Source: Propionibacteriaceae bacterium (GTDB taxonomy: Bacteria; Actinomycetota; Actinomycetes; Propionibacteriales; Propionibacteriaceae). From it: a stretch of DNA of 8,249 bases. The stretch's first letter is position 1. Every line of letters begins with the position of its first letter. Positions 5,414 through 8,249 of this stretch are shown piece after piece. The notes below the pieces were generated by a model. It made no database searches. It was not told the DNA's origin and saw only the letters and a list, made by a program, of their open reading frames with translations. A program made the translations under genes and the position numbers. The DNA lies in assembly GCA_003158895.1 (NCBI GenBank), contig PMLO01000131.1:4401-12649 (forward strand), written 5' to 3'.

Positions 5414-6192
5414 CCTTGGAGGCTCCAGAGCCCCGGCACGAGGGAGACGGCGCGTCGTAGCTCGGCGATGTCGCCCGACCTCGCGCCGGCCGCGACCGCC
5501 GCCGCGTCCTGCCAGCAGGCACGCCGTGAGGTCACCCAGACCGTCGGCAGGAGGCGCTCGCCGTCGGCGTCCGCGACCCGTACCTCGGCGGGAGCGGCTG
5601 TGGCGGGCGACGGCACGTGGACGTCCAGACCTCCCTCTCCCGTGAGCAGGCGGAGGTGCATCGCGAAGGGGTACGCGTTGGTCACGACGACCGAGAGGGT
5701 GAGGGGTGCGCCGCCTTCGAGGTGTCCGGTGAGGTAGAGGCCGTGGTGGTCGCGGTGCCTCACGGTCAGCGTGGAGATCTCCCCGAACACCCGGACCGCC
5801 GCGACGAGCAGATCGAGCAGCGCGACCTGGATGTCGGTGCTGCGGCCGACCGTCACCGCCCCCTTGGCGATCCCGGCCCCGCCGCGCAGTGCCTCGGCCT
5901 CGGCGGCCGCAGCGTGCACCCCGGGGTTGGCCGCGAAGTCCCACGCGAGGACGACACGGGACTGGGCAGCGGGGCTGACGTTCTTGAGGCCGGCCAGGAC
6001 CGGTGCCTCGACGACGATGGCCAAAGCTCCATTTCTCACCGCAGCTGTTGCCTGCGCCGCCCAGGTGCCGGTGCCGGTCACTCCGATGATCTGCGGCGGG
6101 CCGTTGCCCGCATCCCTCAGCGAGAGCGGCAGGGAGGCGACGATCTCGGCGAGCCCGGGAAGCTGTCGGGTGTCGACCGTGAAAGCACTCAT
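5410..6192 (-). CDS. Hypothetical protein, possible degenerate Gfo/Idh/MocA-like partner
   Basis: 260 residues from ATG at 6190-6192, chosen because it forms a 4 bp ATGA overlap with the preceding oxidoreductase stop and has a TCACCCC complement (GGGGTGA) 4 bases upstream; a longer open frame to 6378 is antisense-shadow of the oxidoreductase. Not confidently recognised. The layout recalls a Gfo/Idh/MocA protein that starts halfway through the Rossmann fold: Ile-Ile-Gly-Val-Thr-Gly ... Ala-Val-Arg-Asn-Gly (35-55), then Val-Val-Glu-Ala-Pro (60-64) where active members have Glu-Lys-Pro, and Thr-Asp-Ile-Gln ... Leu-Leu-Asp-Leu-Leu (119-129) where they have His-Asp. A beta-rich second half follows. 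If so, it lacks the NAD(P)-binding Gly motif and both catalytic residues and may serve as a non-catalytic subunit. This homology is inference; the gene call itself is firm. Confidence 0.7.
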   Translation of the reverse strand: MSAFTVDTRQLPGLAEIVASLPLSLRDAGNGPPQIIGVTGTGTWAAQATAAVRNGALAIVVEAPVLAGLKNVSPAAQSRVVLAWDFAANPGVHAAAAEAEALRGGAGIAKGAVTVGRSTDIQVALLDLLVAAVRVFGEISTLTVRHRDHHGLYLTGHLEGGAPLTLSVVVTNAYPFAMHLRLLTGEGGLDVHVPSPATAAPAEVRVADADGERLLPTVWVTSRRACWQDAAAVAAGARSGDIAELRRAVSLVPGLWSLQG

Positions 6193-7250
6193 GCCGTCAC
6201 CCCGAGGAGGTGGTCGCGGCCGGCCATCGCGATGGCGACCGCGAACCTGATGTCGTCGATCCGGGGGTCGACGGGCGGTGGGTCGGCCGCACCCGCCACG
6301 ATCGCGGCGAGGAGGCGCCACTCGTCCTCGTACCCGTTGGCCGCGTACGGTCCCGACACCGTGCGCTGCCCGCCGCACGCGTACTCGGCGACGGCTGACC
6401 CGCCCTGTACGAAGGAGGGTGTGAACCGTACGGTCAGCGCGGCATCCGGGCCGATGGCCTCGAACGTCCAGTCCGGCTTCCAGCCCTCGTGCATGGCGCC
6501 CGTGAGCTCGATGGTCCGGCCTGCGGCGCGCATGACGAACTCGTACCCGAAGGGACGTACGAGCTCGGCGTGCAGCACGGTCAGGTCGTCGAAGTCGGGC
6601 AGGAAGCGCCGTACCAGCGGCAGGTCATGGATGGCGAGCCCGAGGACGCCCATCTGGAGGAGTGCGGCCACCACCTGGGGGTCGTCGTAGTCGATCCCGG
6701 GCATCCCGGCCTGCCGGCTCGTCTCCGTTGCGAACTCGATGAACCGCGTGTTCGGAGGCAGGATGATCGTCGACCGAAGAGTGTGCGCGGTCTCGGGCAG
6801 GTCGTGCCACAGCCGCTCCGCAGCGAGCCAGCCCGGATCCATCGTGTGCATCGCGCCGACGAGGATCGGTACGCCGGTCTCGGCCGAGACCGCTGCGATC
6901 TCAGCGGCTTCCGCTGAGGTCAGCGTGAAGGGCTTCTCACACAGCACCGCCTTCTTCCCGGCCCGGCACGCGGCGACCACCTGGGCGGCGTGGAACTGGT
7001 CGGGGCTGCAGATGGCGACGACGTCGACGGTCGAGTCCGCCAAGAGCTCGTCCTGGGACAGGGTGGCGCGGGCGCCGACTCGCGAGGCAACCGTCTGCGC
7101 TGCCTCGGGAAGCACGTCCATGACATGCCTGACCTCGAACAGGTCGTCGAGCTTCGCCAGCACTGGGAGGTGCACGGTTCGAGCGACGCTTCCTGCACCG
7201 ATGAAGCCCACTCCAAGACGACGGCTCCTACCGCCATTCCCGACGTGCAT
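6189..7250 (-). CDS. Gfo/Idh/MocA family NAD(P)-dependent oxidoreductase
   Basis: 353 residues, usual length for the family. The N-terminal Rossmann domain (about 12-130) has Gly18-Ala-Gly20-Ser-Val-Ala for dinucleotide binding, Ser-Pro-Asp-Gln-Phe-His (82-87) and the catalytic-lysine motif Glu105-Lys106-Pro107. The C-terminal substrate/oligomer domain contains Ile-His208-Asp209, the usual catalytic pair position. Members oxidise a hydroxyl of sugars, inositols or glycosides to a ketone, in the cytoplasm. The neighbouring DUF1080 remnant suggests an original role in 3-keto-glycoside breakdown; the actual substrate cannot be told. ATG at 7248-7250 has a strong GGAGGAA site (7257-7263) 6 bases upstream. 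It is first in an operon with tight ATGA and GTGA overlaps to the next two genes. All key residues look intact, unlike its downstream partners. Confidence 0.92.
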   Translation of the reverse strand: MHVGNGGRSRRLGVGFIGAGSVARTVHLPVLAKLDDLFEVRHVMDVLPEAAQTVASRVGARATLSQDELLADSTVDVVAICSPDQFHAAQVVAACRAGKKAVLCEKPFTLTSAEAAEIAAVSAETGVPILVGAMHTMDPGWLAAERLWHDLPETAHTLRSTIILPPNTRFIEFATETSRQAGMPGIDYDDPQVVAALLQMGVLGLAIHDLPLVRRFLPDFDDLTVLHAELVRPFGYEFVMRAAGRTIELTGAMHEGWKPDWTFEAIGPDAALTVRFTPSFVQGGSAVAEYACGGQRTVSGPYAANGYEDEWRLLAAIVAGAADPPPVDPRIDDIRFAVAIAMAGRDHLLGVTA

Positions 7251-7392
7251 GACTGCTTCCTCCGCGATGAGGTCTCTTCACCACTCAAGATACGCGCCGA
7301 CCGGGCCTGTTGGAGGGGGACGGCGAAGCCAGTCGGAGTGGCAGCGTTCTGTCGGTGGCGCGTGACACAGTGGGGCTCGCACAAGGAGGGTG
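7251..7392. promoter_or_regulatory. Divergent intergenic region between oxidoreductase operon and helicase
   Basis: 142 bp that must hold the promoters of both divergent units. On the minus strand the sequence TATCTT (complement at 7288-7293) could be a -10 about 40 bases before the oxidoreductase ATG, but no good -35 accompanies it. On the plus strand AAGGAGGG (7383-7390) is the helicase ribosome binding site. No clear operator palindrome was found. Confidence 0.4.
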
Positions 7393-8249
7393 ATGGTCGA
7401 CGTGCTGGACCGGTTCTCCCCGGCCACGGCGGCGTGGTTCCGGTCGAGCTTCGCCGCGCCCACCGCAGCCCAGCAGGGCGCGTGGGAGGCCATCTCGTCG
7501 GGGCAGCACACGCTCGTCGTGGCGCCCACCGGTTCGGGCAAGACGCTGTCGGCGTTCCTCTGGGCGATCGACCAGCTGGTCACCACCCCGCCCGATCCAG
7601 AGCGTTCGGCGTGCCGGGTCCTGTACGTGTCGCCGCTCAAAGCCCTGGCGACCGACGTCGAGCGGAACCTGCGCTCCCCACTGGTCGGGATCGGCCACGC
7701 CTCGACGCGTCTTGGCTTGTCAGCGCCGCAGATCTCGGTCGCGGTCCGCTCGGGGGACACCCCGGCCGACGAACGCCGAACGTTCGCCCGTCACCCCGCC
7801 GACATCCTCATCACGACGCCCGAGTCGCTGTTCCTGCTGCTGACCTCCGCCGCCCGCGAGGCGCTCACCGGCATCACCACGGTCATCGTCGACGAGGTGC
7901 ACGCCGTGGCCGGCACGAAGCGTGGCGCTCACCTTGCGGTGTCGCTCGACCGCCTCGACGCGCTCCTGCCCACCCCTGCGCAGCGGATCGGGCTGAGCGC
8001 GACCGTGCGTCCCCTGGAGGAGGTCGCCCGGTTCCTGTCCGGCGGCCGCCCGACCACGATCGTCGCGCCGCCGTCGGAGAAGAAGTGGGACTTGCAGGTC
8101 GTCGTCCCGGTGCCTGATCTCGGCGAGCTGGGCACCGCGCCGGCCAAGGACGACCCCACGTCCCACGCCTCCATCTGGCCGCACGTCGAAGAGCGGATCG
8201 TCGACCTCGTCGCCGCCCACCGGTCGACGCTGGTCTTCGCCAACTCCCG
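7393..8249 (+). CDS. lhr: Lhr-type ATP-dependent DNA helicase, N-terminal part (3' end outside window)
   Basis: 285 codons are present and the frame is open at the window end; full Lhr proteins are about 1,500 residues, so most of the gene lies to the right. It is an SF2 3'-5' helicase involved in DNA repair. Visible are the opening Leu-Asp-Arg-Phe-Ser-Pro-Ala-Thr, a Q-motif-like Pro-Thr-Ala-Ala-Gln (23-27), Walker A Ala-Pro-Thr-Gly-Ser-Gly-Lys-Thr (44-51), Ser-Pro-Leu-Lys-Ala-Leu (80-85), Thr-Thr-Pro-Glu-Ser (141-145), Walker B Asp-Glu-Val-His (167-170), Leu-Ser-Ala-Thr (201-204), and the beginning of the second RecA domain at Leu-Val-Phe-Ala-Asn-Ser. The start is uncertain: AGGAGG ends only 3 bases before ATG 7393; GTG 7390 and GTG 7402 are also in frame. 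The larger family (Lhr-Core or full-length) cannot be settled from this part. Confidence 0.93.
   Translation, partial: MVDVLDRFSPATAAWFRSSFAAPTAAQQGAWEAISSGQHTLVVAPTGSGKTLSAFLWAIDQLVTTPPDPERSACRVLYVSPLKALATDVERNLRSPLVGIGHASTRLGLSAPQISVAVRSGDTPADERRTFARHPADILITTPESLFLLLTSAAREALTGITTVIVDEVHAVAGTKRGAHLAVSLDRLDALLPTPAQRIGLSATVRPLEEVARFLSGGRPTTIVAPPSEKKWDLQVVVPVPDLGELGTAPAKDDPTSHASIWPHVEERIVDLVAAHRSTLVFANS

Noticed and set aside
5617..6690. Rightward open frame of 357 codons opposite the sugar operon
   Set aside because: It is antisense to two well-supported, translationally coupled genes and its translation lacks domain-like features.

Overview
The window is high-GC DNA of an actinobacterial type. 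Codon third positions are mostly G or C, GTG starts occur beside ATG, and gene spacing is tight with 4 to 8 bp overlaps. The gene families (ECF sigma with membrane anti-sigma, a LigC-type ATP-dependent ligase, an Lhr-type helicase, a Cys-repeat membrane-anchored protein) fit Actinomycetota. A visible excess of the word GTAC would suit a Nocardioides- or Kribbella-like organism, but that is only a guess. No tRNA, rRNA, insertion sequence or CRISPR array was seen.

Left part (1-3671): a membrane-anchored extracytoplasmic protein with a duplicated four-cysteine unit runs rightward from the window edge. It meets, tail to tail with an 8 bp overlap, a small two-helix membrane protein with a coiled-coil tail. 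Next come three leftward genes in transcription order: a Ca2+/H+ antiporter (cation/proton exchanger), an ECF sigma factor 44 bp downstream of it, and a membrane protein that overlaps the sigma gene by 8 bp and is very likely its anti-sigma factor. They may form one transcription unit joining ion transport to envelope signalling.

Middle (3672-5221): an 86 bp divergent region with a perfect 10 bp palindrome separates the antiporter from a stand-alone LigC-type ATP-dependent DNA ligase. Downstream of the ligase lies about 350 bp of gene-poor DNA. It holds a broken duplicate of the ligase 3' end and, on the other strand, a 49-codon ORF for a secreted-peptide-like product.

Right part (5222-7250): a leftward, translationally coupled set resembles a sugar-oxidation (3-keto-glycoside type) catabolic operon that is decaying. 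It holds an intact Gfo/Idh/MocA oxidoreductase, a 260-residue protein that looks like a degenerate oxidoreductase relative without the nucleotide-binding half or catalytic residues, and a 63-residue remnant of a DUF1080 / 3-keto-disaccharide hydrolase whose two ends are joined after loss of the middle. Divergent from this set, a rightward Lhr-type ATP-dependent helicase begins and runs off the window.

The most unusual material is the eroded sugar operon, the ligase-tail duplication, the small secreted ORF, and the duplicated Cys-repeat protein. No clearly new defence or mobile system was found.
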